Assembly (NCBI GenBank): GCA_945878725.1
Contig: CAMCTY010000004.1
Location: 62,001 to 126,000, forward strand
From: Bifidobacterium breve
GTDB taxonomy: Bacteria; Actinomycetota; Acidimicrobiia; Acidimicrobiales; Acidimicrobilacustridaceae
Length of the DNA: 64,000 nt
Direction of reading: 5' to 3'
Positions 27,550-36,606 of the stretch are shown here, in pieces (the first letter of the stretch is position 1; every line of letters begins with the position of its first letter). The notes beneath the pieces were generated by a model that worked only from the letters and a program-made list of their open reading frames with translations, did no database searches and was not told where the DNA came from. The position numbers and the translations under genes are program-made.

Positions 27550-29295
27550 TTAGCGGGCTCCGCGGATAAGGCGCCCTGGTCGGGCACCTGTATCCACATC
27601 ATTTCGCCGAGTGATCGTTCCGGCAACGACCGTCATCTTGTAGCCGCTCGCTCGCTGAACGAGACGACGTCCACCGGCGGGAAGGTCGTAAATCACCTCG
27701 GGCTGGTGCAGTGCGAGTCCGTCGAAGTCGATGACGTTGATGTCAGCTCGCTTGCCCGCCTCGAGCACTCCCCTGTCGCCAAGTCCATAGAGTTCGGCAG
27801 TCTCAAACGTTTGCATCCGAACCGCTGACTCGAGCCCAATTCGTGGACCGCGGGTGCGGTCACGCACCCAATGGGTGAGGAGCATTGTCGGCATAGACGC
27901 GTCCACAAGGAGTCCGCAGTGAGCTCCTGCATCGGACAAGCCCAACGCCGATCCTGGGTGGGTGAGCATGTCGTACACGCCGTCAAGGGAAGCATCTGCG
28001 TAATTGTTGATGGCAGCCATCAACAACGCCCGCCCGTCACGCTCGAGCATGAGGTCGTAGGTCATATCGAGCGCAGACACGCCCGTCGCCTCGGCCAAAG
28101 CAGCCACGCTTTGATCTGAACGCGGTTCCTGATCGACCGCATCGCTGATCGGGAAGATGATCGACGTTCCGTGCTGTGCGAACGCCGCAATTCCCTCGTA
28201 AAGAGCACCCGCAAGTGGCATGTCTTCCTCCGAGAGGATCGCCGCCTTCGTCTCGGGTTTCCGAAGTTCGGAGACAAGCACGGCAAGATCGCCATCGGCT
28301 TTGGCCGACAACGCAACGAACGTCGGGCGGCGCATGAACGCATGTGACGTCTGCAAACCGAGAAGCAGACCCTGCGACTTTGCGGACACCTGTGGGATCA
28401 CGACTGCACCATCGGCACGGGCTGCGAGCGCCGCATCCAGCACCTCTCGATAGAGCCCCGGGTTAGTGGGAATCTGTGCGAGAACCGGTGAGACAACCAG
28501 ACCGAATTCCAGCGACAGTCGGCGCATCCAGTCGAATTCCTTGAGAACCTCTTCGGGATCTTGACTTGTGGTGCCAAGCGGAGCGAGCTGGAAGACCGCA
28601 CGTCCGGCATCCTTCATCGCTGCGGCAATGGGCCACAGCTCGTCCTGCCCAGCGAATGTGCCGGGTACGTAGTTGCCATCTGGTGCCTTATGACTGAAGG
28701 TTCGAGAAGTCGAGAATCCGAGGGCGCCTTCGCCGATGGCCTCAGCAACCAACCGCGCCATTTCGTCTACTTCAACACGGGTCGCGATGGTTTCGCCGAT
28801 GGCACGATCACCCATCACCCAAACGCGTAGAGCCCCATGTGTGATCTGCGTTCCGACATCCATCGACCACGAACGCTTATCGAGCGCATCGAGATAATCC
28901 GGGAACGTGACCCAATCCCACGTCATTCCCTCGGTGAGTGCCGAACCGGGAATGTCTTCAACACCTTCCATCAACTGCACCAGCTGGTCTCGCCGCTCCG
29001 GAAGCACCGGGGCGAAGCCGACACCACAATTGCCAGCAACGATCGTGGTGACACCGTGACTCGCAGAAGGTTCAAGCAGATCGTCCCACGTCACTTGGCC
29101 ATCGAAATGAGTATGGACATCGACGAAACCGGGCGTGACGATCATTCCCGTCGCATCAACAGTTTCGACGGCGTCGCCAACGACAGTCCCGCCAACTTGG
29201 ACAAGAAGTCCGTCGCGAACAGCGATATCGCCAACGAACCGGGCTCGGCCGCTGCCGTCGACAATGGTTCCATTCCGGATGATCAGGTCGAACAT
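27550..29295 (-). CDS. N-acyl-D-amino-acid deacylase-like amidohydrolase
   Basis: A 581-residue amidohydrolase 3/D-aminoacylase-type enzyme. It begins [15 protein letters not shown], with the metal motif DVHTHFDGQ at residues 59-67 (His61, His63), then [18 protein letters not shown] and, near the C-terminus, [13 protein letters not shown] with a metal-binding aspartate and histidine. It ends with the composite beta-domain text [15 protein letters not shown]. The ATG at 29295 puts the first strand at residue 2; the upstream ATG at 29334 is less likely. Family members cleave N-acyl-D-amino acids or related amides, but many in catabolic clusters have unknown substrates. It is on the same strand as its P450 and cupin neighbours. 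Confidence 0.88.
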   Translation of the reverse strand: MFDLIIRNGTIVDGSGRARFVGDIAVRDGLLVQVGGTVVGDAVETVDATGMIVTPGFVDVHTHFDGQVTWDDLLEPSASHGVTTIVAGNCGVGFAPVLPERRDQLVQLMEGVEDIPGSALTEGMTWDWVTFPDYLDALDKRSWSMDVGTQITHGALRVWVMGDRAIGETIATRVEVDEMARLVAEAIGEGALGFSTSRTFSHKAPDGNYVPGTFAGQDELWPIAAAMKDAGRAVFQLAPLGTTSQDPEEVLKEFDWMRRLSLEFGLVVSPVLAQIPTNPGLYREVLDAALAARADGAVVIPQVSAKSQGLLLGLQTSHAFMRRPTFVALSAKADGDLAVLVSELRKPETKAAILSEEDMPLAGALYEGIAAFAQHGTSIIFPISDAVDQEPRSDQSVAALAEATGVSALDMTYDLMLERDGRALLMAAINNYADASLDGVYDMLTHPGSALGLSDAGAHCGLLVDASMPTMLLTHWVRDRTRGPRIGLESAVRMQTFETAELYGLGDRGVLEAGKRADINVIDFDGLALHQPEVIYDLPAGGRRLVQRASGYKMTVVAGTITRRNDVDTGARPGRLIRGAR

Positions 29296-29398
29296 GAATC
29301 CCCACTTTGAGCGCAAATGGGCTGACAAGCCCACTTCGGAGAGCTTTCCACATTCCCCGCCCAGTTCGTTACCCGTAACCGGGAATCGCCATCAGATC

Positions 29399-30613
29399 TC
29401 ATGACGAGAGCCGAACTGGCAGCCTCTTCAATCCGTTATTCAGATTCGAGCGAACCCGAACGGGATCTCCCGCCAATTCGAACGAGCGGAAACTTCCGAG
29501 GAGTTCCTCGAAAAATACTCTCCCCTCCAGCCGGGCCAAGTGAACGCCGAGGCAGAAATGCTCGCCGATCCCGAAAGATAACTGCGGGTTGGGCGAACGG
29601 GAGATGTCGAATCGCTGAGGATCGTCGAACACCAACTCATCTCGATTTGCAGAGGTGTAATACATCGCAACTTTGTCGCCTGCCGCAATCAATGTGTCGC
29701 CAATCATTGTGTCCTGCGTTGCTGTCCTGCGGAAGTAGTGAAGCGGATTGTGCCAACGAAGGATCTCCTCAACCGCTCCAGGAATCAGCGACGGATCGTG
29801 AGTCACCTCAGCCAGCTGTCCAGGATGAAGCATCAGCGCCAACAGGCCACCGGCCATCATCGAAACGGTTGTGTCGTTACCAGCCGTGATCATTTGGACC
29901 AACATGCTGCCGATGTCGGCATCGGTCAGGAATCTTCCGTCGAATTCCGAGCCCAAGATGATGTCCATCAAATCGCCTTGCGGAGCCATCGTGCGTCGAT
30001 CAGCGGCGAAAGCCATTCCGTACATCGCCATCTTCATCGATGAGTCGGCACTGCCCGCTTCGTCGTTGGACTCACCGGGATTGATGTCCGGGTCCTGCCC
30101 ACTTGTATTCCGTTCGGCAAGGTCATGGAGCAAATCCCAATCGGCTTCCGGAAGTCCGAAAAGTTTGCCGATCACCTGCGTGGGAATGCCGCCGACGACC
30201 TCGTGCACGAATTCCACTTCGGAGCGACCGCGCACGTCATCGATGACTTGGCGAGTGATTTCTCGAATCTGTGTCTCGAGACCGGCAATCACTCGACCCC
30301 GAAACTCGGGAGCGAGCGGCTTCCGATACGCGATGTGACGCGGTGGATCCATCGAAAGAATCATCTCCCGCATACGAGCAAGTCGCTCCGGATCAAGATC
30401 CTCGATGACGACTCCGCCAACTTCAGCGGAGAAGAGATTCGGGTTGCGCGAAACGTGAACCACGTCCGCGTGGCGGAGTACCGCCCAGTAACCAGGTTGA
30501 CCCGGCACGTTCTGCCAGAACACGGGTTGAGTGCGGCGCAGTTCGGTGAAAACGTCATGCGGGACACCTGCGCTATACGTGTCCGGATCGTAAAGGTCGA
30601 CGAGCGTTGTCAT
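29399..30613 (-). CDS. Cytochrome P450
   Basis: A 404-residue soluble bacterial P450. The I-helix AGNDTT, the K-helix EILRWHNPLHYFRR and the heme loop FGIGEHFCLGVHLAR with cysteine ligand 354 are all intact. The N-terminus, DLYDPDTYSAGVPHDVF, is typical of CYP families in Actinobacteria that hydroxylate terpenoids, steroids or aromatics. GGAGGG precedes the ATG at 30613 by seven bases; a longer open frame to 30691 lacks such a site. No ferredoxin or ferredoxin reductase is seen in the window, so electrons must come from elsewhere. It diverges from the F420-type LLM gene. Confidence 0.96.
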   Translation of the reverse strand: MTTLVDLYDPDTYSAGVPHDVFTELRRTQPVFWQNVPGQPGYWAVLRHADVVHVSRNPNLFSAEVGGVVIEDLDPERLARMREMILSMDPPRHIAYRKPLAPEFRGRVIAGLETQIREITRQVIDDVRGRSEVEFVHEVVGGIPTQVIGKLFGLPEADWDLLHDLAERNTSGQDPDINPGESNDEAGSADSSMKMAMYGMAFAADRRTMAPQGDLMDIILGSEFDGRFLTDADIGSMLVQMITAGNDTTVSMMAGGLLALMLHPGQLAEVTHDPSLIPGAVEEILRWHNPLHYFRRTATQDTMIGDTLIAAGDKVAMYYTSANRDELVFDDPQRFDISRSPNPQLSFGIGEHFCLGVHLARLEGRVFFEELLGSFRSFELAGDPVRVRSNLNNGLKRLPVRLSS

Positions 30614-30726
30614 AGGAGTCCCCCTCCGGAACGTTTCACACCGTCGCGCTCCCCCGAGCTCGCCGGTGCACCGAGTCTTGCCCACCGTCACTCTGAGAGC
30701 ACGAAATTTCGGTCATGATCATGGGC

Positions 30727-31608
30727 ATGGAAATCGCAATGACTCTTCCGACAATGGTTGCCCACGGACGAAACGACACCCTCGCATGGTGCCAAGCCAT
30801 AGATGACGGCCCATGGTCGAGCCTTGCCGTTCCCGAGCGTGTCACGTACCCAAGCCATTCCTGGATCGTGGAACTTTCTGCTGCTGCGGCGCTTACCCAG
30901 CGCGTTCGTCTCTGGACCACGATCATTGTTTTGCCTGCCCACCCGGCAGTGGATGTGGCAAAGCAACTGGCTTCCGTCGATCAGTTGAGCAACGGTCGCC
31001 TCACCGTGGGCATTGGCGTCGGCGGCCGAGAGCACGATTATCGGGCGATCGATGCCCCCTTCGATCGTCGGTGGAGCCGCATGGACGATCAGGTCGCGAC
31101 GATGCGAGCCATTTGGAACGGTGACGCGCCGTTTGAGGGTGCCGATCCAGTCGGACCTCCTCCAGTACAGGCGGGCGGGCCACCGCTGGTCGCCGGCGTG
31201 ATGGGTCCGAAGGCGCTGGCCCGAGCTGCCCAGTGGGCAGTTGGCGTTGACGATGGGTCAACCGTCTTCGGGATCGATCCTGCCGCGACTACGGCGGCAT
31301 TCGACCGCATCCGTCAGGCATGGGCCAACGCTGGACGCGCTGACGCCCCACACATCTCGGCCAGCCTCTGGTACTCGCTTGGTGACGGAGCCCAGGATCG
31401 CCTTCACGAGTATGGCTATTCGTACATGAAGATCTTCGGTGAGGATGTCGCAACGATGATGGCGGGGATGCTCTCAACATCGACACCCGAGGCGCTTCGA
31501 ACCGCCGTATCGACACTCTCTGATCTCGGCTGCGACGAACTGTTCTTGGTACCCACAACTGCAGATGTCGAGGAGCTCCATCGCACGCGCGATGCACTCG
31601 GAATCTGA
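30727..31608 (+). CDS. LLM class F420-dependent oxidoreductase
   Basis: A 293-residue luciferase-like (alpha/beta)8 barrel protein. The N-terminal MEIAMTLPTM strand, LWTTIIVLPAHPAVDVAKQLASVD, and SNGRLTVGIGVGGREHDY match the F420-binding LLM pattern, where the leucine-proline-ala-his loop has the non-prolyl cis bond. The start at 30727 (ATGGAAATC) is preferred over the ATG at 30715, because the first beta strand begins there. It uses F420 (or possibly FMN) to reduce or oxidise a small organic substrate. It is followed by an aldo/keto reductase gene after 33 bases on the same strand, so the two are likely one unit. Confidence 0.88.
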   Translation: MEIAMTLPTMVAHGRNDTLAWCQAIDDGPWSSLAVPERVTYPSHSWIVELSAAAALTQRVRLWTTIIVLPAHPAVDVAKQLASVDQLSNGRLTVGIGVGGREHDYRAIDAPFDRRWSRMDDQVATMRAIWNGDAPFEGADPVGPPPVQAGGPPLVAGVMGPKALARAAQWAVGVDDGSTVFGIDPAATTAAFDRIRQAWANAGRADAPHISASLWYSLGDGAQDRLHEYGYSYMKIFGEDVATMMAGMLSTSTPEALRTAVSTLSDLGCDELFLVPTTADVEELHRTRDALGI

Positions 31609-31641
31609 GCGCAACATTCGACGATCGGTCAGACTGTCGTA

Positions 31642-32589
31642 ATGACAGACATGACGTATCGCCGCCTAGGGAATTCCGGACTCACCGTTTCGACCGTGGG
31701 AATCGGTTGCAACAACTTTGGGATGCGTATCGACAACGAAGCAACCAAGTTGGTGGTGGGTGCTGCAATCGATGTGGGCATCACGCTTTTCGATACTTCT
31801 GATTCCTACGGCGACTCTGAGGTCTTCCTCGCAGAAGCGCTCGGGTCGCGACGAGACAAAGTCGTCATCGCCACCAAATTCGGAAGTGATCTGCGCGGAG
31901 CGAATGGACCCGACTGGGACGCACGTGGATCTCGTCGTTATATCCGCCGGGCTGTTGAGCGGTCCTTGACTCGCCTGAAAACCGACTGGATCGACCTCTA
32001 CCAAATCCACAAACCCGATCCCAGCACGCCGATCGAGGAGACGCTCGGGGCCCTTTCCGATCTCGTGCACGAGGGCCTTGTTCGCTACATCGGTTGCTCC
32101 AACTTCGCGGCGTGGCAGGTGGCCGACGCCGACTGGATCTCACAGACCAACGGGTTCGAACGATTCATAAGTGCCCAGAACCATTACAGCTTGATCGAGC
32201 GCGACATTGAGGCCGAACTGATACCCGCCTGTGAGCGTTTCGGAGTCGGGCTTCTCCCCTACTTCCCGCTGGCCAGTGGGCTCCTCACCGGCAAATACCG
32301 ACGCGGCGACGCCCCACCGGAAGGTGGTCGCATCGCCGCCTGGGGCATGACCAATCTATTGTCTGACGCGAATTTTGACGCTGTCGAGCGCCTCGAGGCT
32401 TTTGCCGCCGAGCGCTCGATCTCGTTGCTCGACGTCGCCATGGGCGGACTCGCAGCGCAACCAACGGTTTCATCCGTAATCGCCGGTGCGACGTCGGTCG
32501 CTCAGGTCGAGGCCAATGCTGCGGCTGGTATGTGGTCTCCGTCAGTTGAGGATCGGGCTGCGCTGCGCGATCTTCTCGCCCTCTCCTGA
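31642..32589 (+). CDS. Aldo/keto reductase
   Basis: A 315-residue NADPH-dependent reductase. The catalytic set is complete: Asp51 (LFDTSDSYG), Tyr56, Lys79 (IATKFGSD) and His123 (LYQIHKPDP). The cofactor region IGCSNFAAWQV and ASVIAG-like text SSVIAGATS follow at about residues 150 and 285. Length and order are normal for AKR enzymes that reduce aldehydes and ketones, fitting a role in the catabolic block. It begins at ATG 31642 and ends 40 bases from the convergent VOC gene. The substrate is not known. Confidence 0.95.
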   Translation: MTDMTYRRLGNSGLTVSTVGIGCNNFGMRIDNEATKLVVGAAIDVGITLFDTSDSYGDSEVFLAEALGSRRDKVVIATKFGSDLRGANGPDWDARGSRRYIRRAVERSLTRLKTDWIDLYQIHKPDPSTPIEETLGALSDLVHEGLVRYIGCSNFAAWQVADADWISQTNGFERFISAQNHYSLIERDIEAELIPACERFGVGLLPYFPLASGLLTGKYRRGDAPPEGGRIAAWGMTNLLSDANFDAVERLEAFAAERSISLLDVAMGGLAAQPTVSSVIAGATSVAQVEANAAAGMWSPSVEDRAALRDLLALS

Positions 32590-32590
32590 C

Positions 32591-32613
32591 CTCGCACTCT
32601 CAAGGCGAGTTTT
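32591..32613 (+). terminator. Weak hairpin with T-run after the aldo/keto reductase
   Basis: CTCGC (32591-32595) pairs with GCGAG (32605-32609), followed by TTTT. The stem is only 5 bp with a 9-base loop, just past the aldo/keto reductase stop, so it is a weak terminator candidate. Confidence 0.3.
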
Positions 32614-32629
32614 CCGGCCGAGAGAATCG

Positions 32630-33028
32630 TTACATGCTCAGGGAGCCGACATCAGTGAGTTCGATCACGTTGCCGGCTGGGTCCGTGACGAAAGCAGCCC
32701 GCACGGAAACCCCGAAATCTGTTCGCTCTGAGGGGCCCATGAGAAACGGGATTCCTGCGTCGACGAGTCCGGCCAACGTGTCCTCCCACGCATGGGCTTG
32801 AACATAAAGCGCGAAGTGCGGGAACCCTGGGCCCGGTATCGGCATCACGTCGGTCTCGATGAAATGCAACTGGAGATCGCCGACGCGCAACCACAGTCCG
32901 TCGACACCGAAGTCCGGCCGGGGAAGTTCCTCAAATCCGAGGACACCGCAATAGAAGCCACGGGCCTCCTCAAGGTCGGTGACCGCAATCGCAACATGAG
33001 AGAAACCTGAAACTCGGATGCCGCTCAT
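32630..33028 (-). CDS. VOC (glyoxalase/dioxygenase) family protein
   Basis: A 132-residue vicinal oxygen chelate protein with two beta-alpha-beta-beta-beta modules. GFSHVAIAVTDLEEARGFYCGVLGF is module one, with the first metal-binding histidine. LQLHFIETD and FPHFALYVQ carry further candidate histidines, and FVTDPAGNVIELTD holds the C-terminal glutamate. Members include glyoxalases, methylmalonyl-CoA epimerases and ring-cleavage dioxygenases. Its ATG overlaps the stop of the CaiB gene (ATGA at 33025-33028), so the two are translationally coupled; a CoA-ester epimerase or lyase role is plausible but unproven. Confidence 0.88.
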   Translation of the reverse strand: MSGIRVSGFSHVAIAVTDLEEARGFYCGVLGFEELPRPDFGVDGLWLRVGDLQLHFIETDVMPIPGPGFPHFALYVQAHAWEDTLAGLVDAGIPFLMGPSERTDFGVSVRAAFVTDPAGNVIELTDVGSLSM

Positions 33029-34212
33029 GCGACAGCTCCACTGGCCCTGAGTGCCTCAACGGCCGCACCAAGGCCGAGTTCCTCGAGGACTTCGTCGGTG
33101 TGTTGGCCAAGCGTCGGGGCTGGTCCACCAATGGCCGATGGGGTGCCCCCGAATCGAGCGGGATGGCGCGGCTGCCTCAATCGACCTGCGAGTGGATGAA
33201 CTGATTCCTCGAACAGCCCCATTGCTTGAGCGTGAATGTCGTTCGGAAGATCAGCCTGAGCGATCACGAGACCGAACGGAACTCTGAGTTCATCCATCCT
33301 TGCGAGTGCTTCTGCCACGGTGAATGATCCTGCCGCCGCATGACAAGCCCTCATGATGTCGGCGGTTACGTCTGAGTTCTTGCGCCGCTCGCCAATCGTC
33401 GCGACGCGAGGATCATCGTGACCCTCAACCCCGAGCGCAATACACATTCCGTGAAAATCAGCATCGGCAGTTGGCGTTGCGATCCCCCAACCATCAATGA
33501 AACGAAATGGGCGCGAGCCCTGGACAAAACTCGAGTTCATCGTGTGATCGGAATCAAGCATGATTTCGTTTCCGGCTGCATCAGCCCAAAGGAAGGACAC
33601 AACTGCGTCAGTCATCGAGAGTTCGATGTGCTGTCCCCCGAGGCCACGTTCCCGCGCGAACAGTGCTGCGGTGATCGCCTGCACTGCGTAAAGAGCGGTG
33701 ATCTTGTCGGCTGCGGTTTGGCGCAAGAAAACAGGTGTTTCATCATCTGGATCGGACTGATTCGTGGCTAGACCGGCGTAGGCCTGGATCACGGTGTCGT
33801 AGGCGCCCTTGTGCGCATAGGGACCGGTTGAGCCGAACCCCGAAAGCGAAACGTAGATGAGGTCCGGGTTTTCCTCGGAGAGTTCCTTCCAACCGAGTCC
33901 GGCCCGGTCAAGCGCTCCCGGCCGGAAGTTCTGGATGAACACATCGCTCTGCGCAGCAAGACGCCGCACGATCTCTTGACCATCCGGCGATGAAATGTCC
34001 ACGGCGATTGACCGCTTGCCCCGATTGCACGCCTGAAAAAGTGCCGAGATTCCGTTCACAGCAACGCCGACCCATCGGGCGATGTCTCCGAATCCAACGC
34101 GTTCGACCTTCACGACATCGGCGCCCTGATCAGCAAGTAACGCTGACGCGTAAGGCCCTGTAAGCGCGATCGAGAGATCGGTGATCCGAATACCTTCAAG
34201 TGGACGAGTCAT
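33025..34212 (-). CDS. CaiB/BaiF family CoA-transferase
   Basis: A 395-residue family III CoA-transferase. It starts RPLEGIRITDLS and has the CoA-binding ALLADQGADVVKVE and the NRGKRSIAVD segment. The catalytic aspartate is Asp139 in KGAYDTVIQAYAG. These enzymes move CoA between carboxylic acids without ATP. The ATG at 34212 gives the canonical N-terminus; a longer open frame to 34404 would run into the exporter permease gene. It is coupled to the VOC gene by a 4-base overlap, and lies 17 bases from the stop of the exporter permease gene upstream. Confidence 0.95.
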   Translation of the reverse strand: MTRPLEGIRITDLSIALTGPYASALLADQGADVVKVERVGFGDIARWVGVAVNGISALFQACNRGKRSIAVDISSPDGQEIVRRLAAQSDVFIQNFRPGALDRAGLGWKELSEENPDLIYVSLSGFGSTGPYAHKGAYDTVIQAYAGLATNQSDPDDETPVFLRQTAADKITALYAVQAITAALFARERGLGGQHIELSMTDAVVSFLWADAAGNEIMLDSDHTMNSSFVQGSRPFRFIDGWGIATPTADADFHGMCIALGVEGHDDPRVATIGERRKNSDVTADIMRACHAAAGSFTVAEALARMDELRVPFGLVIAQADLPNDIHAQAMGLFEESVHPLAGRLRQPRHPARFGGTPSAIGGPAPTLGQHTDEVLEELGLGAAVEALRASGAVA

Positions 34213-34229
34213 GGTCCCCCCGGGACGAC

Positions 34230-35039
34230 TCAGGCTGTCTTGCGATAGCGCCAGACAGCAAGGGGTGCGAACAGAAAGAGAAGGGCGAACGACCAAATCA
34301 CTGCGGGGATGACCCATCGAGCAGTCGGCCCACCCTCGAGCAATGCCCTCGTTGCATTCACAACGACTCCGACGGGCTGGTGGTCCGCAAACCAACGCAG
34401 CCACGAAGGCATCGTCTCGGACGGAACAAATGCCGACGACGCAAACGTCAAAGGGAACAGGATCGGGAACGCCATCAGTTGTGCTGTCTCACTATTCGGT
34501 GCCGACAGGCCGATGCAGGAGAAACCCCACGACACCGCGTATGCGAAGAAGAGCAGCAGGGCGAAAGCAGCGAGGAAACCTGCGAAATTCGTTCCGACAC
34601 GAAAACCGACCAAATACCCAACACCGATGACAAGAAGGATCACAAACACGTTCCGGATGCTGTCTGCCGACGTACGACCGGCTAGCACCGCGGACCGCGC
34701 CATTGGCAACGAACGGAATCGATCCACGAGCCCCTTCTGCAGATCTTCGGCGAGTCCCACACTTGTGCTCACCGATCCGAACAGAACTGTCTGTACAAGA
34801 ATCCCAGGAATCAAATAGTCGACGTAGCTCATCCCCGGCGGTGAGATCGCTCCGCCGAAGACATAACGGAAGAGCAACACGAACATGATCGGTTGCACAC
34901 TCGAAAAGAAAAGCTGCTCGGGGATGCGAACGTAACCAATGAGATTCCGCTCCGTGACGACGATGCTGTCGCCAATAGAGGCTCGGAGTCGCGAACGTTT
35001 GAGTGCGACGGCGCGTCCGGGAAGTACTGATGCTGTCAT
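34230..35039 (-). CDS. ABC-2 type (DrrB-like) exporter permease
   Basis: A 269-residue membrane protein with about six hydrophobic segments. The text RNLIGYVRIPEQLFFSSVQPIMFVLLF is typical of DrrB-type permeases of antibiotic and lipid exporters, and ALLFFAYAVSWGFSCIGL and FPLTFASSAFVP match the last loops. It works with the ATPase encoded just upstream; its ATG overlaps the ATPase stop (ATGA). DrrAB systems export hydrophobic compounds such as daunorubicin or polyketide lipids. Here the neighbours suggest the efflux of a hydrophobic catabolite or lipid, but the cargo cannot be read from the sequence. Confidence 0.93.
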   Translation of the reverse strand: MTASVLPGRAVALKRSRLRASIGDSIVVTERNLIGYVRIPEQLFFSSVQPIMFVLLFRYVFGGAISPPGMSYVDYLIPGILVQTVLFGSVSTSVGLAEDLQKGLVDRFRSLPMARSAVLAGRTSADSIRNVFVILLVIGVGYLVGFRVGTNFAGFLAAFALLLFFAYAVSWGFSCIGLSAPNSETAQLMAFPILFPLTFASSAFVPSETMPSWLRWFADHQPVGVVVNATRALLEGGPTARWVIPAVIWSFALLFLFAPLAVWRYRKTA

Positions 35040-35995
35040 TCGCCGACCTCCTGGTCCGTTTCAGTGCGTCTTCCGGTGATGCTCAGGAAAACGTCGTCAA
35101 GACTTGGCTCGCGCAACACCATCGTCACTGGAGCGATACCCGCTTCGTCAAGCTGACGAAGCGCCATCATCACCTGCGAGGGACCGGCATCGATGTTCAA
35201 CTCCACGAGCGACCCTTCCCGCACAGGGGCGCTTCCCCACGTTCCTACAAAGATCGATTCCGCCATCGTTGCAGCGTCATCATCAACGAACCCAAGGTCG
35301 AGAACAGTTTCACCGAGACGCGATTTCAGTTCTGCTGCGGTTCCTTCGGCGATGACCTGACCTCGGTCGACGACGACGATCTGATCCGCAAGCCGGTCGG
35401 CCTCTTCGAGGTATTGCGTCGTGAGCAGAACTGTCGTTCCGTTCGCAACGAGGTCCTCGACAATGGCCCAAACTGCGATGCGGCTCTTCGGGTCTAGCCC
35501 GGTCGTCGGTTCGTCGAGAAAGAGAACCGGTGGTCTGACCACAAGGGCAGCCGCGATATCGAGACGGCGCCTCATTCCACCTGAGTACGTCTTCGACGGA
35601 CGATTCGCCGCTTCGGTCAGTCCAAAGTGTTCGAGCAGCTCGTCAGCAACTCGCGATGCGTCCTTGCGTGACAACTGGAACAGCTGACCAACCATTCGCA
35701 GATTCTCCCGGCCGGTGAGATTCTCGTCCACGGCGGCGTACTGCCCGGCGAGTCCGATGCTCGCCCGAACCTTGTTCGGTTGACGCACCACATCGAAACC
35801 GTTGACGAAGGCTTGGCCCGCGTCTGGGACGAGTGTGGTCGTCAGGACCCTCACTGTTGTCGTCTTTCCGGCGCCATTGGGCCCAAGGAGACCCAACACG
35901 GTTCCCTCCTCGACCGAAAGGCTCACTCCGTCGAGTGCCTTCACATCGGATCCGAACACCTTGACGAGGCCATGGGCCTCGATTGCAGCAGACAT
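35036..35995 (-). CDS. DrrA-like exporter ATP-binding protein
   Basis: A 319-residue ABC ATPase. Walker A GPNGAGKTTT is at residues 38-47, the signature YSGGMRRRLDIA near 143 and Walker B VLFLDEPTTGLD near 160. The switch histidine is in the TTQYLEEADRLAD segment as glutamine, as in DrrA. The C-terminal extension LREPSLDDVFLSITGR is the DrrA-type regulatory tail. It pairs with the permease gene overlapping its end by four bases. The gene is the first of the CaiB/VOC/exporter set on this strand. Confidence 0.95.
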   Translation of the reverse strand: MSAAIEAHGLVKVFGSDVKALDGVSLSVEEGTVLGLLGPNGAGKTTTVRVLTTTLVPDAGQAFVNGFDVVRQPNKVRASIGLAGQYAAVDENLTGRENLRMVGQLFQLSRKDASRVADELLEHFGLTEAANRPSKTYSGGMRRRLDIAAALVVRPPVLFLDEPTTGLDPKSRIAVWAIVEDLVANGTTVLLTTQYLEEADRLADQIVVVDRGQVIAEGTAAELKSRLGETVLDLGFVDDDAATMAESIFVGTWGSAPVREGSLVELNIDAGPSQVMMALRQLDEAGIAPVTMVLREPSLDDVFLSITGRRTETDQEVGE

Positions 35996-36055
35996 CGTTC
36001 CTCCCTGGGCCGAGATCCTAGGGGGTTCGCTCAGAGTCCTCCGGGAGCGGACCCC

Positions 36056-36484
36056 TCAGCCAAAGGAGACTTCGCGCTTCGCCATTTTCCAACCGTGAGG
36101 AGTTCTGACCACGGTGTCTCGGTAATGACCAACCAATTGAACCCGTGCCGCCACATCGGTCTCTACGAGATAGACGAAATACGAATCGGCTACAGCCTCG
36201 TCAGGCGACGTGAAGTCCATTGCCGTTGACGTCACGATGTGCCTCGAATTGCTACCGGGACCAACGCCCCCCGCAGCGCGGCGTTCGGCGCTGCCTTTCC
36301 TGATGTCGTCACGTCCGTGCCGGGGTGCACCCGGCATCAGCCACTCGGCGTCCTCCGTAAAGAGATCGGCGTACTGGTCGACCGTTCCAAGCCCGTCGGC
36401 ATACTGGGCGAGACGAACGATCACCGAACGAACCGCAAGTTCATCGGAAGCCGCTTGACCGGGGTCGGAATGACGATGAGGCAT
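36056..36484 (-). CDS. SnoaL-like/nuclear transport factor 2-fold protein
   Basis: A 142-residue single-domain protein of the NTF2-like fold. The opening helices VRSVIVRLAQYADGLGTVDQYADLFTEDAEWLM lead to a sheet that forms a pocket (GRDDIRKGSAERR, HIVTSTAMDF, VGHYRDTVVRTPHGWKMAKREVSF). Members include polyketide cyclases, steroid isomerases and ring-hydroxylating dioxygenase small subunits, and several act on small cyclic substrates. The catalytic residues cannot be assigned. The gene is upstream of the DrrAB exporter with 60 bases between, on the same strand, and diverges from the second LLM gene. Confidence 0.85.
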   Translation of the reverse strand: MPHRHSDPGQAASDELAVRSVIVRLAQYADGLGTVDQYADLFTEDAEWLMPGAPRHGRDDIRKGSAERRAAGGVGPGSNSRHIVTSTAMDFTSPDEAVADSYFVYLVETDVAARVQLVGHYRDTVVRTPHGWKMAKREVSFG

Positions 36485-36606
36485 AGGAACTCCTTGATTG
36501 CTGGGCGCAGACCGCCGTGGACAAAACGTGGGCGGAGCATGACTGACCCCACACCTGACCAGTGAATCAGAGCGGAGGACATGAAACCGCGTGAAAGTAT
36601 GACGCC

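Noticed and set aside
29399-36484. A natural-product gene cluster (P450, DrrAB exporter, SnoaL-like, CoA ligase)
   Set aside because: There is no polyketide synthase, peptide synthetase or terpene cyclase. The enzymes fit degradation better than synthesis.
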